The position numbers were made by a program, and so were the translations under genes. The notes beneath the pieces were generated by a model, which was not told the DNA's origin, made no database searches, and was given only the letters and a program-made list of their open reading frames with translations. From Pontiella agarivorans (GTDB taxonomy: Bacteria; Verrucomicrobiota; Kiritimatiellia; Kiritimatiellales; Pontiellaceae): a DNA stretch of 64,000 bases. This document shows, piece after piece, positions 8,900 through 17,701 of the stretch; position 1 is the first letter of the stretch; every line of letters starts with the position of its first letter. The stretch spans positions 682,001 through 746,000 of the forward strand of contig NZ_JARVCO010000010.1 of NCBI RefSeq assembly GCF_034531395.1, written 5' to 3'.

Positions 8900-11455
8900 A
8901 TGAGTAAAAATTTGGTAATTGTGGAGTCGCCGGCAAAGGCGAAAAAGATCAACCAGTTTCTGGGCAAGGATTACAGTGTGATGGCCTCGGTGGGTCATGT
9001 GCGTGATCTGCCGGCAAAAAAACTCGGTGTTGATGTGGAAAAAGAATTTGAGCCGGAATATGTCAGTACAGCGCGCGGTAAAAAGGTGTTGAAGGAGCTG
9101 AAGGATGAGGCGAAGAAATGTGAAAAAGTCTATCTCGCGCCTGACCCGGACCGCGAAGGGGAGGCCATTGCGTGGCATCTCTATGAGGCGCTGAAGAAAA
9201 CGGTCGGCGAGGAAAACTTCTACCGGGTCACCTATAACGAGATCACCAAGCCTGCGATTCTGGCTGCGTTTGAACAGCCGGAGCAGATCGATATGGATCG
9301 TGTGAATGCACAGCAGGCCCGCCGTATTCTGGACCGGCTTGTCGGTTTCCAGGGCAGTCCGGTAGTGCGCAAGCAGATCCGCGGAGCCCAGAGTGTCGGC
9401 CGCGTACAGACCGTGGCATTGCGATTGGTTGTTGAACGCGAGAACGAGATCGAAAATTTTAAGCCGGAAACGTATTTCACGGTCGGTGCCCAGGTGCGCA
9501 AACAGGAGCAGCCGCTGGATCCTTTTTCAGTGAAACTTGCACGGATTAATAATGAACCGATCGGCGTGAAAGACCGTAAATTGCTGCCGGGAGCCGTGAA
9601 GACGCAGGAGCAGCTGGAGGCTATTCAGAAAGAGCTCGATTCCAGCGCCATGAAAGTCAGTGATGTCATCACGAAAGAAGTGACCCGCCGGGCGCGTCCG
9701 CCGTTCATCACGTCCACGCTTCAACAGTCGGCTTCCGGTTCGCTGGGGTTTGCTCCGGCGCGTACGATGGGGATTGCGCAGAAGCTGTATGAAAGCGGAT
9801 TGATCACTTATATGCGTACTGATTCGTTCAACATTGCAAAATCGGCGCAGGAGGAAGGCCGCGAGTTTATCAAGAGCAATTACGGCGCAGAGTACCTTCC
9901 GGAAAAACCGAATTTCTATAAGAGTAAAGGGGCCGCGCAGGAAGCCCATGAAGCCATCCGTCCGACGGATGTGACGGTTGAGCCGGGGCGGGAAGGGATT
10001 AAACTGGAAGCTGCTGAGCAGAAGCTCTATCGCCTGATCTGGGAGCGTTTCGTGGCCTCGCAGATGGTACCGGCAAAAATCAACCGACGTACGATTGAAG
10101 TCGAGGCCGGTTCGGAAAATACCTATCTGTTCCGCGCGACGGCATCCGAGATTGCGTTTCCCGGTTATATGAAGGCCTCCGGTATTGAAGCGGCTGCGGA
10201 TAAGCCGAAAGAGGGAGAGGATAACGCCGAAACGGAAAAAATTCCGCCGCTCACCAAAGGAGAGGGGCTGGATGTGCTGGACTGGCTGACGGAACAGAAG
10301 GAAACGAAGCCGGTTGCCCGCTACACCGAGGCCTCGCTGATTCGGGCATTGGAAGAAAATGGTGTGGGCCGTCCGTCGACCTATGCGGCGATTATGTCGA
10401 AGCTCGACGAGCGCGAATATGTAATTAAGGAAAAGCGCTCGCTGATTCCGACGGATCTGGGCAAGGAACTGGTTACCCTGGTGCTGCGTACCGAGGCCAA
10501 ACTGAAGCACGAGAATAAAATCGATTTGTTCGAAGCCCGCTTTACAGCCGATATGGAAACGAAGCTTGATGAAGTGGAGGAAGGTAAAATCGAGTGGACG
10601 GAGATGATGAAGGAGTTTTATCCGTCGCTCCTCGAATGGATCGAGCATGCGAAAGAAACGGCGGAGCCGGCTTTTGTTGAAAAATGTTTCCAGGCATTGG
10701 AAAATGTTACCGAGTGGGCGCCGGCGGTGAAGTCCGGTCGGCGTACATACGACGACAATAAGACCTTTCTTGATCTGAAAGAGAAGGTGGCCGAGGGCGA
10801 GCTGCTTTCCAAACGCCAAGGGGAAATGCTGCACAAAATGTGCTGTCGTTATATGAAGCAGGTTCCGGAGACGCTGGTGAAAGAACTTGAACTGGTGGAA
10901 CCGGAAGCTGTGCGGGGCGATACGCCGCGTAAACTCGAACTGCTGGCCAAGGTGAAATTTGATGAGCCGCAGAAGGTGGGTAAGCGTACCTATGATGATA
11001 AAAAATTTGTGACCTCGCTGGGAGATCAGATCACCATGGGCAAGCGTCTGTCGGAAAGGCAGGTGGCCTATCTCGATACACTGCTGACTAAATATTCGGA
11101 CCAGATTGAAAATTTCGAAGCGGTTAAGGCCGAGTTCAAACTGGGAGAAAAGGTGGAGGTTGAAGCTGATCCTTCCACCGCGCCGGTGCTGGCCATGATG
11201 GAACAGGTTACAGAATGGGCGGAACCGACCAAGCGCGGGAAACGCGAATTCAATGATAAAACATTCTATGAATCGCTATCCTCTCAGTTTAAGGGCAAGG
11301 GGTCATTATCAGACCGGCAGCTGGCGGCCCTGAAGAAAATGGCGGCGCGTTATGCGGACCAGATTCCGAATTATGCGGAAATGCAGGATCAATATGGCCT
11401 GCCTGCCCCCCGCAAGCCCAAGCCGAAAAAAGAAGAGGCCGCTACTGAGGAATAG
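8900..11455 (+). CDS. topA: DNA topoisomerase I
   Basis: An 851-residue type IA topoisomerase that relaxes negative supercoils. The TOPRIM domain starts at residue 4 (VESPAKAKKI, E9) and contains D82-P-D84-R-E. The catalytic tyrosine is Y304 in the LITYMRTDS motif. After the core ends near residue 590 there are no zinc-ribbon cysteine clusters; instead three related units of about 60 residues occur (about 600-660, 686-745, 770-830), each with a (V)GKR-x-Y/F-D/N-D start and LS-x-RQ-x3-L in the middle. The tail is lysine-rich. The start ATG has AGGAATAACA before it. One TTCCA-N5-TGGAA palindrome lies at 10688. Confidence 0.96.
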   Translation: MSKNLVIVESPAKAKKINQFLGKDYSVMASVGHVRDLPAKKLGVDVEKEFEPEYVSTARGKKVLKELKDEAKKCEKVYLAPDPDREGEAIAWHLYEALKKTVGEENFYRVTYNEITKPAILAAFEQPEQIDMDRVNAQQARRILDRLVGFQGSPVVRKQIRGAQSVGRVQTVALRLVVERENEIENFKPETYFTVGAQVRKQEQPLDPFSVKLARINNEPIGVKDRKLLPGAVKTQEQLEAIQKELDSSAMKVSDVITKEVTRRARPPFITSTLQQSASGSLGFAPARTMGIAQKLYESGLITYMRTDSFNIAKSAQEEGREFIKSNYGAEYLPEKPNFYKSKGAAQEAHEAIRPTDVTVEPGREGIKLEAAEQKLYRLIWERFVASQMVPAKINRRTIEVEAGSENTYLFRATASEIAFPGYMKASGIEAAADKPKEGEDNAETEKIPPLTKGEGLDVLDWLTEQKETKPVARYTEASLIRALEENGVGRPSTYAAIMSKLDEREYVIKEKRSLIPTDLGKELVTLVLRTEAKLKHENKIDLFEARFTADMETKLDEVEEGKIEWTEMMKEFYPSLLEWIEHAKETAEPAFVEKCFQALENVTEWAPAVKSGRRTYDDNKTFLDLKEKVAEGELLSKRQGEMLHKMCCRYMKQVPETLVKELELVEPEAVRGDTPRKLELLAKVKFDEPQKVGKRTYDDKKFVTSLGDQITMGKRLSERQVAYLDTLLTKYSDQIENFEAVKAEFKLGEKVEVEADPSTAPVLAMMEQVTEWAEPTKRGKREFNDKTFYESLSSQFKGKGSLSDRQLAALKKMAARYADQIPNYAEMQDQYGLPAPRKPKPKKEEAATEE

Positions 11456-11462
11456 CTGAAGC

Positions 11463-11511
11463 ACACGAAATACACGACTGCGCTAAATGAGCTCTTTCGT
11501 GTGTTTCGTGT
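11463..11511. repeat. Intergenic inverted repeat between topA and xerC
   Basis: Arms 11463-11477 and 11497-11511 (ACACGAAATACACGA and its complement with one mismatch) can form a hairpin with a 19-nt loop. There is no T run, so a terminator is unlikely. Confidence 0.6.
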
Positions 11512-11526
11512 AGTTCGCGGTTAATT

Positions 11527-12483
11527 ATGATCGACCCGTGTGTTAAACATTTTATCCAGTATCTGGAGGCGGAAAAAAATGCCTCGGAGCACACGATCAG
11601 CAATTATCTCATCGATATCCGGCAGTTCTGTGAAATTGTCTGGGGCGAGGAGGCGACGGCACCTTTCAAGTGGAAGAGTGCGGATCGGTTTTCCGCGCGT
11701 AAATTTCTGGTCTTTTTTCAGAAGCTGGAAATGGCACCAACCACGACAGGCCGAAAGCTTTCCGCCCTGCGATCATTTTATAAGTTCCTGTTGCGGGAGG
11801 AGTATGTGGATCAGAATCCTTTCAGTGGTCTCAACTTGCCCAAGAAGGGAAACTATCTGCCGCAGATTCTATCCGTGGATGAAGTGGGCCGTCTGCTGGA
11901 TGCGCCGGTTCAATTTGATGAGCAGCAGACTGGTTCTTCAAACCCGAAAGTGAAGATCTGGCGCGAATATATGGTGGCGCGCGATTCCGCGATTCTGGAA
12001 ATGCTCTATTCCACCGGAATGCGTATCAACGAACTCGTTCAGTTACCGGAAGAAAGTGTGGATTTACTTTCGGGTGTCGCGCGTGTGCGGGGAAAAGGGA
12101 AGAAGGAGCGGCTCTGTCCGCTGGGCGCGCCGGCAACGCGCACGCTGATGAAAAATCTCGAATTGCGGGAGAATGTGTGGTTGCTCGAAGGAAAAAAGAA
12201 TGTGCGCAGCCCGGTTTTTCTGAATAAAAACGGCGGACCGATTACGGCGCGGTCGATTGAACGCATGATGAAGAAATATGTGCTGTTTTGCGGGCTCAAC
12301 GCCGAGCTGACCCCGCACAGTCTTCGGCACAGTTTTGCGACCCACCTGCTGGATGCCGGCGCGGACCTGCGCAGTGTGCAGGAGTTGCTCGGTCATGCCT
12401 CGCTCTCTACGACCCAGATCTACACGCACGTTTCCGTCGAGCGCCTCAAAGAGGTTTACCAGCTGGCTCATCCTCGCGCCTGA
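11527..12483 (+). CDS. xerC: Tyrosine recombinase XerC/XerD
   Basis: A 318-residue site-specific recombinase of the kind that resolves chromosome dimers at dif during division. The SAM-like N-terminal core-binding domain covers about 1-95. The catalytic set is complete: R in STGMRINEL, HSLRHSFATHLL (H-x-x-R), LGHASLS and the nucleophile tyrosine in QIYTHVS. The length is typical of Xer proteins rather than phage integrases. A family assignment to XerC or XerD cannot be settled by eye. Neighbouring topA and tRNA genes do not suggest an integrated element. Confidence 0.92.
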   Translation: MIDPCVKHFIQYLEAEKNASEHTISNYLIDIRQFCEIVWGEEATAPFKWKSADRFSARKFLVFFQKLEMAPTTTGRKLSALRSFYKFLLREEYVDQNPFSGLNLPKKGNYLPQILSVDEVGRLLDAPVQFDEQQTGSSNPKVKIWREYMVARDSAILEMLYSTGMRINELVQLPEESVDLLSGVARVRGKGKKERLCPLGAPATRTLMKNLELRENVWLLEGKKNVRSPVFLNKNGGPITARSIERMMKKYVLFCGLNAELTPHSLRHSFATHLLDAGADLRSVQELLGHASLSTTQIYTHVSVERLKEVYQLAHPRA

Positions 12484-12546
12484 AGGACGGAATGTCCGGT
12501 TTTTATAGGGGTTTTGGCGCGTTTTAAATTTATCCTTTTTTCCCGC

Positions 12547-12574
12547 TTGCCATTTAAACGCGGATTCGTACACT
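12547..12574 (+). promoter_or_regulatory. Likely promoter for the tRNA pair
   Basis: TTGCCA (12547-12552) and TACACT (12569-12574) are spaced 16 bp and end 20 bp before tRNA-Pro. The xerC gene ends at 12483, so the tRNAs probably have their own promoter. Confidence 0.5.
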
Positions 12575-12594
12575 ACGCTCTTCTTTGGTCGATA

Positions 12595-12671
12595 CGGGGT
12601 GTGGCTCAGTCTGGTAGAGCGCTACGTTCGGGACGTAGAAGTCGCTGGTTCGAATCCAGTCACCCCGACCA
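12595..12671 (+). tRNA. tRNA-Pro (CGG)
   Basis: A 77-nt cloverleaf: acceptor CGGGGTG pairs with CACCCCG, the anticodon arm CTACG-TTCGGGA-CGTAG gives anticodon CGG, the T loop has GGTTCGAATCC, and CCA is encoded in the DNA at 12669-12671. Confidence 0.96.
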
Positions 12672-12722
12672 TATTTACAGGTTTTGAACCTGTCCGCCGG
12701 AGTTCCCGAGCCGGTGGAAAAA

Positions 12723-12798
12723 GGCGAGATAGCTCAGTCGGTAGAGCAGCGGATTGAAAATCCGCGTGTCCCCAGTTCGATTCTGGGTCTCGCCACCA
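12723..12798 (+). tRNA. tRNA-Phe (GAA)
   Basis: A 76-nt cloverleaf: acceptor GGCGAGA pairs with TCTCGCC, the anticodon loop TTGAAAA gives anticodon GAA, and CCA is encoded. It lies 51 bp after tRNA-Pro, probably in one transcript. Confidence 0.96.
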
Positions 12799-12803
12799 CT
12801 TTG

Positions 12804-12840
12804 AACCCCTTGTCCTTTCTGTGATGAGGGGTTTATTTTT
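12804..12840 (+). terminator. Terminator after the tRNA pair
   Basis: AACCCC/GGGGTT stem followed by TATTTTTT. The 250 bp from here to the kinase gene show no gene; I see no clear promoter for the kinase. Confidence 0.65.
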
Positions 12841-13089
12841 TACAAAAATTCTTGCGGCTTCAGGAGTTGCAATCAGTCTCAGAATACGATCCTCAGTAAT
12901 ATTCAAGATTTTTATATCCCGCGGTTCTTGAAGGAGTTCTAATGATTATCCTGATAAAGAAGGAGGGCTGTCCTTCAAAAAACGGGCCGTTTCGCGCGAC
13001 GGTTGGTTTCCGGATATCACATGGTGCTTATGGACCTGCTCCATGTTTTATTTGTCATGTAGAGTACTGCGTATTAACCTGAAAAAAGT

Positions 13090-15180
13090 ATGGATAGCGA
13101 CTACAAAGACCTTGGGGAGGAGTTTGCAACGCGATGGCGGGCGTTAGGTGACTTCTTCGATCCGGCTAACTGCACTTTTGATCCGGGAGAGCAGCGGGAC
13201 TTGAACCCTATTCTGGAAGGGTTAAAACGTGAATCGAAACATTATACAGAACCGGTTTTTGTATGTGAAGGGGGGGAAAAACAGATTTTTAAGGTGCGGG
13301 ATCTGCGGACCGACCGACTCGTGGCGATGGCCAAGCCGCTGAAAAGAGCGAGCGATTCAGATAAGGAGCAGTTTCTGCGGGAAGCGCGGCTGACTGCTTG
13401 TCTGCAGCACCCGAATATCATGTCTATTTATGATCAGGGAATTGATGAAGAGGGAGTTCCTTATTTCACCATGGAGTTTGTCCCCGGGGACAATCTTAAG
13501 GAGATTGTGGAGAAGCTTGTTGGCCGTGATCCCGAATATGTGAAGCGCTATCCACGTGAGCGTCTGCTCGAAATCTTTATCAAAATCTGTGATGCGGTTT
13601 CCTACGCCCACTCGCGGGGCGTAGTGCATCTGGATGTCAAGCCGGCGAATATTAAGGTGGGGCCTTTTGGCGAGGCGGTTCTCTGTGATTGGGGGCTTTC
13701 GAAAATTTTATCGAACGGATTTGATGAGGAGGGGATTGACGGAGGGCGTGCCGACGACCTTCCGAACAGCGATCTGCTTAACGATCTCACTCCCAGCGGA
13801 ACCGTGAAGGGTACACCCGGATTTATTGCGCCGGAGCAGGTTGACGGTTCTGCTGTCATTTCGGAGCAGACTGATGTCTATGCCCTCGGGGCGGTGCTCT
13901 ATTTTATTCTGGCCTATAGCCCGCCGATCAGTGGTGGCTCATTTCATGACATTCTCCGAAAAACCGTCAAAGGTGAACTGACTCCTTTGTCGAAATCGGC
14001 TTCGGGACGGTTTATTCCCAAAGGGCTGGATGCTGTGGCCATGAAAGCACTTGAGTTGAAACTGGCCGATCGCTACGGCTCGGTACGTGAACTGCGGGAG
14101 GAGCTCGATCGGTTTCTTTTAGGCTTTGCCACCGAGGCCCAGCACGCGGGCTGGCTGGATCGAACCGTCTTGCTGTTTAAGCGCAGGCCGGTGGTATTCA
14201 GGGTCATCGGCATCTCCTGTGTTCTTCTTGTGCTGGTGTTGATTTTTTCGTTTGCGCGGGTGGTTCATGTCAAGCAACTCGCCGTTGCTGCCCGAGAGCA
14301 GGCCGAGGAAAATCTGCGCTTATACAAAGACGAATCCTCACGTTCAAAAATGCTTGCTGACAGTATCAGTGCCGTTGCGGTGGATCTGCATAATCGTGAT
14401 AACTATCTTGAAGCGTCAGGAAAGGCACGTCTTCTGGCGGTGCAGCTTGATCAGGAGACCGATCCCGATAAACGAGCCTTCCTTGCTCATGATCTGGCCA
14501 TGCTCAATTTTGTTCGCCAGAATTTTAGAAAGGCCACTAATTTTTTTGAACTTTCCGAGGTTCTTCCGGAGCACGATATTTTCTATGAGCTATCGCTCAA
14601 GTATGCGCCTTTCAAGTCGCGCGACAGGGATTGGCTGGATCCGGTCGAGCTGCGCGATATCATTCTGGCCATTCCGGCAAGAAACGACAATGTGGCCTAC
14701 TCGATGGCGTTTTACTATCTGCGTACAAAGTCGAAGAATCTCATCAAGGAGAAAGAGGTTCTTCCATTGATTGAAACTCTGCTGGACCGCCTTAACCATC
14801 AGGGATGGTATGCGGAACAAACGGATACGCTTTCGTTGGAGCCTACGGATAAGGGGTGGGCATTATCGCTGGCGCGGAGTCCTTATGTTGTATTCAATCT
14901 TCCGCTTCCAGTGGCCAAAACTGAAACCAATGTTCTCAATCCGCTTGGTCTCTATTCGCTGGATATGAGTTATAGCGCATTGTCAGATCCAAGTCATTTG
15001 AACGGAACGGGAATCAAGGTGCTGGATATTCGCGGCATCACCACGTGGACGCGTCCGCAGATTCGTCTGCTGTTCGGATTACAACTTGAAACGCTGATTC
15101 ATTCACTGGATGAGTCAGATGAGTTTCTTGCTGAAATTCTTCCGGATGTTGAGCTGATCCGCGTGAATGCGGCTTTGTAA
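13090..15180 (+). CDS. Membrane Ser/Thr protein kinase (pair 1)
   Basis: The 696-residue protein has a Hanks-type kinase domain (about 55-345), a single membrane helix (about 369-389), a short coiled coil with TPR-like helices (395-500) and an unrecognised C-terminal domain of about 200 residues that should be periplasmic. Catalytic lysine K82 (VAMAK), helix C glutamate E98, the catalytic loop H180-L-D182 with K-P-A-N, D200-W-G and the GTPGFIAPEQ segment are present. The HRD arginine is leucine, so it is a non-RD kinase, and DFG is DWG. It ends 3 bp from the stop of the convergent sigma gene. A close paralogue of the same length and residue numbering lies at 39215. It probably senses something outside the membrane; ligand unknown. 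Confidence 0.9.
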   Translation: MDSDYKDLGEEFATRWRALGDFFDPANCTFDPGEQRDLNPILEGLKRESKHYTEPVFVCEGGEKQIFKVRDLRTDRLVAMAKPLKRASDSDKEQFLREARLTACLQHPNIMSIYDQGIDEEGVPYFTMEFVPGDNLKEIVEKLVGRDPEYVKRYPRERLLEIFIKICDAVSYAHSRGVVHLDVKPANIKVGPFGEAVLCDWGLSKILSNGFDEEGIDGGRADDLPNSDLLNDLTPSGTVKGTPGFIAPEQVDGSAVISEQTDVYALGAVLYFILAYSPPISGGSFHDILRKTVKGELTPLSKSASGRFIPKGLDAVAMKALELKLADRYGSVRELREELDRFLLGFATEAQHAGWLDRTVLLFKRRPVVFRVIGISCVLLVLVLIFSFARVVHVKQLAVAAREQAEENLRLYKDESSRSKMLADSISAVAVDLHNRDNYLEASGKARLLAVQLDQETDPDKRAFLAHDLAMLNFVRQNFRKATNFFELSEVLPEHDIFYELSLKYAPFKSRDRDWLDPVELRDIILAIPARNDNVAYSMAFYYLRTKSKNLIKEKEVLPLIETLLDRLNHQGWYAEQTDTLSLEPTDKGWALSLARSPYVVFNLPLPVAKTETNVLNPLGLYSLDMSYSALSDPSHLNGTGIKVLDIRGITTWTRPQIRLLFGLQLETLIHSLDESDEFLAEILPDVELIRVNAAL

Positions 15181-15183
15181 CTG

Positions 15184-15807
15184 TTACTGCAGATCCTCGC
15201 GCAACTGTTGGATTTCTGCAAAGAAACGGGACTTTACCCGGGCTTTCAGGGTATTGATTGAGTTGCGGGCAATGCCGGTTCGCCGTGCGATTTCATCGGG
15301 AGGGACTCCCTCTATGCTCAGCCGGAAAACCTCCATCGCCTTTTTGCTGAAGTGCGGTTCTATTTTTTTCAAGGCCAGATTGGTAAGGTGAATCTGCCAC
15401 TCTCTTTCGGCAATCTTCTCGATTTCGGGCAGGCGGATTGAATTAAGGTAATTCATCGAGGCATCAGCCACCGCCCGGGTTTCCCGATCCTGTCTGCGCG
15501 ACCGTGAACGAATGAACTGTTTGACTTCATTTTTGGCGACCATTGCCAGATAACTGCGGAAGCGACGAATCTGATCCGTATCCATTTGAGGCAGCTTTTT
15601 CCACAGTTTAACCATCACCTTCTGGTGAATTTCCTCGGTGTCGTGTTCGGAAATATTCATGTTTCGGATCACGGCGTAGATATAGTGCGTGTAGATATTG
15701 GCAAACTCTTTCCACGCGGACTCGTTATACTGATCCTTCACCCGTTCAATCAGTGTTTTTCGGGTTGAGTAGGTTTGGGTGCTGTTATCTGAATGATCCA
15801 TCTTCAT
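15184..15807 (-). CDS. ECF-like RNA polymerase sigma factor (pair 1)
   Basis: A 207-residue sigma-70 family protein with region 2 (about 30-100, core AVIRNMN...EEIHQKVMVKLWKKLP...RRFRSYLA) and region 4 (about 150-200, helix-turn-helix DEIARRTGIARNSINTLKARV). No region 3 is present, as in ECF factors. No anti-sigma factor is adjacent; the neighbour is the kinase, tail-to-tail. The sigma at 41306 is the same length, with the YSTRKTLIERV segment identical, supporting the ATG at 15807. The acidic pair of the region 2.2 helix is kept (DTEE). Regulation by the kinase is an inference from gene pairing. Confidence 0.88.
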   Translation of the reverse strand: MKMDHSDNSTQTYSTRKTLIERVKDQYNESAWKEFANIYTHYIYAVIRNMNISEHDTEEIHQKVMVKLWKKLPQMDTDQIRRFRSYLAMVAKNEVKQFIRSRSRRQDRETRAVADASMNYLNSIRLPEIEKIAEREWQIHLTNLALKKIEPHFSKKAMEVFRLSIEGVPPDEIARRTGIARNSINTLKARVKSRFFAEIQQLREDLQ

Positions 15808-15930
15808 GTCATCAACTTAATCAAAAGTGTTTTGAACGCAAATGAAATCGAGACGCCTGCATCATTTTGATTTATGAAAAATTCAGCCATCGGTACAGAT
15901 GAAGAAAGTTGTTCACCGCAGGAAGGACGG

Positions 15931-15937
15931 CGGCATC
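15931..15937 (+). promoter_or_regulatory. CGGCATC motif before GH-A gene
   Basis: One of ten upstream copies (see findings), 164 nt before the start at 16102 and preceded by GGAAGGACGG. The 294-bp region between the divergent sigma and hydrolase genes also has a 6-bp hairpin GCGAAA/TTTCGC at 16040-16056; otherwise nothing is seen. Confidence 0.4.
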
Positions 15938-16101
15938 TTTAAATCGAACTGGCTCTGTAACGCTGCAGCAGCGCGTCAGAAAGAGGATGGATGATAATCA
16001 GGAAATAGAAACTTGGAACCCTCATATATTGAAGTCCTTGCGAAATAAATTTTCGCGAAAGAGGGCGGATTGAAACCATCACCGTTAAGTAGGCAGGACG
16101 A

Positions 16102-17685
16102 ATGAATTGGATAAGAAAAATGGCGCTGTTGATCGTGATGACTGTTGCGGTTTTTCAAGGGTTGGTCAGTGTTGCCGATGAAATCTTTAAATCCGGGACC
16201 GGGACGCTGTCTATCGAGCTGCCGTTGGATCAGTCGCATCCACTGCAGAAAGCGGTTTACGGGGTGAACAATCTGCTGATTTCGCGCCCGCTTGGGTATC
16301 AGCATCCCGGGTTTATAAAAGCGTATGAATACGCCGGCTGTCCGGTGATTCGTTATCCGGGTGGAACATCGGCCAATTATATTAACCACATGACCGGCTA
16401 TTTCGATATTCATAAAGCAGCGGGGTTTCATGTCCCGGAATATGAGCGGGCGAATCGTGGAATTCTGAAACAAAAGGACGGTTTTCAGGTGGAGGAATTC
16501 CTTGGGTTTGTGGCGGAGACGGGAGCCCGTTTCAATCTGGTGCTGAACATTTGCACGATGACCTACGCGGAAAATGAAGCCTATATGCAACGTCTTCAGA
16601 GGGCTGGAGCAAAACTTGAATTTGTTGAGTTGGGAAATGAGCTCTATTACGGCGGTCCCAATCGGGGGTATGGGTATTTTTATCCGGAGGCCTCAGATTA
16701 TGCCGTAGGTATGGAAAAGTATGCTCATATGATTCGGTCCTATTTCCCCGAAGCAAAAATCGGTGTTATTATTCCGGCTGAGATTTTCCAGCATCTGGAT
16801 TTTACGACAGAGAAGCAGAATCGGTTTGGTCAGTGGGTTACTGCACTTCAGAAATACGACTACTACGATGCGGTGATCATGCATATGTACAGCAAGATCG
16901 GGGTGTCACTGAAGGATGGCAAACAGCCAGCCGGTTATGAAGAAGCCTATCGTAATGCACTGAGCTACATGGATAGCCGGTTTGGTCATGCGGTTAAAAA
17001 AGTGAAAGGCTATTTTCCGGGGAAAAAAATATGGGTCACCGAATATGCGTTGGCTTCTGTTTTCGGAAAAGATGCAAAAACCGCACCGTTTAAGGATATC
17101 AGCCAGACGCATGCGGGCAATCTTGGGGCATGTGCCTTTACACTTAAGCTGTTTTCTGAAGCGTCGATTGAACTGGCCAGCCGTCATTCTTTTTCAGGAA
17201 TGGTTGATCTGATGGATAGGAAGAATCTGATGTCCGGAGGAGGTCGTGTCGTGCCGAATTCCGTTCTTGATTTTTTTAAACTCTATTCAGAAGTTGTTCA
17301 GGGGGGAGACCGGTTCCTGACCCCTCTTATTCAAGGGGGACACACCTATACCGGGAATGAAGACGGTGAGTATCCGGATATTGCCGCAGGATATTTTTTT
17401 ACTGAAAATTACGGAAGGCTGGTGCTGATCAATAAAGGTGTAATGGAGTATACGGTCGGGCCGATAACTTCAGATAACACTCCGGCAACGATTGTTGCAT
17501 GCCGTCAAATTTCACCGAAACGGAACCTTTCCATTGAGGAAGCCCTGGCATCGAAAGATGCCGTTAAGCAGCATGAGTTGGCTCAATCTGAACTGAGAAA
17601 TATTATTCTGCCTCCACTGTCGGTAACACTTATTACATTAGAGCAGGAGCCGTTAGCTCCTGATTCTATCGGTCTTTTAAAATAA
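16102..17685 (+). CDS. Exported clan GH-A glycoside hydrolase, family unclear
   Basis: A 527-residue protein with a Sec signal peptide (cleavage near residue 25). The TIM-barrel signatures of clan GH-A are visible: RYPGGTSANY near residue 84, the acid/base in ELGNE180LYY and the nucleophile in WVTE314YAL, with a beta-sandwich-like C-terminal part from about 420. The pattern recalls GH39/GH51/GH79 enzymes (arabinofuranosidase or glucuronidase types) but I cannot assign one. A paralogue at 19131 keeps both glutamates; a sulfatase lies between them. Intergenic gaps are 16 bp and 4 bp, so the three form an operon, presumably acting in the periplasm on a sulfated glycan. Confidence 0.75.
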   Translation: MNWIRKMALLIVMTVAVFQGLVSVADEIFKSGTGTLSIELPLDQSHPLQKAVYGVNNLLISRPLGYQHPGFIKAYEYAGCPVIRYPGGTSANYINHMTGYFDIHKAAGFHVPEYERANRGILKQKDGFQVEEFLGFVAETGARFNLVLNICTMTYAENEAYMQRLQRAGAKLEFVELGNELYYGGPNRGYGYFYPEASDYAVGMEKYAHMIRSYFPEAKIGVIIPAEIFQHLDFTTEKQNRFGQWVTALQKYDYYDAVIMHMYSKIGVSLKDGKQPAGYEEAYRNALSYMDSRFGHAVKKVKGYFPGKKIWVTEYALASVFGKDAKTAPFKDISQTHAGNLGACAFTLKLFSEASIELASRHSFSGMVDLMDRKNLMSGGGRVVPNSVLDFFKLYSEVVQGGDRFLTPLIQGGHTYTGNEDGEYPDIAAGYFFTENYGRLVLINKGVMEYTVGPITSDNTPATIVACRQISPKRNLSIEEALASKDAVKQHELAQSELRNIILPPLSVTLITLEQEPLAPDSIGLLK

Positions 17686-17701
17686 ATAGGAATTATGAAT
17701 T

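Noticed and set aside
9527-10834. 435-residue minus-strand frame
   Set aside because: Antisense to topA, whose own frame is clearly functional.
11527-12798. Integrated element (integrase next to tRNA genes)
   Set aside because: The recombinase has XerC/D length and features, points into the tRNAs with housekeeping genes on the left, and no att repeat of the tRNA 3' end was found.
12622-12906. 94-residue minus-strand frame with TGFEPATST and SNWGHADFQ text
   Set aside because: It lies antisense to tRNA-Pro and tRNA-Phe. This text is the well-known spurious translation of tRNA genes.
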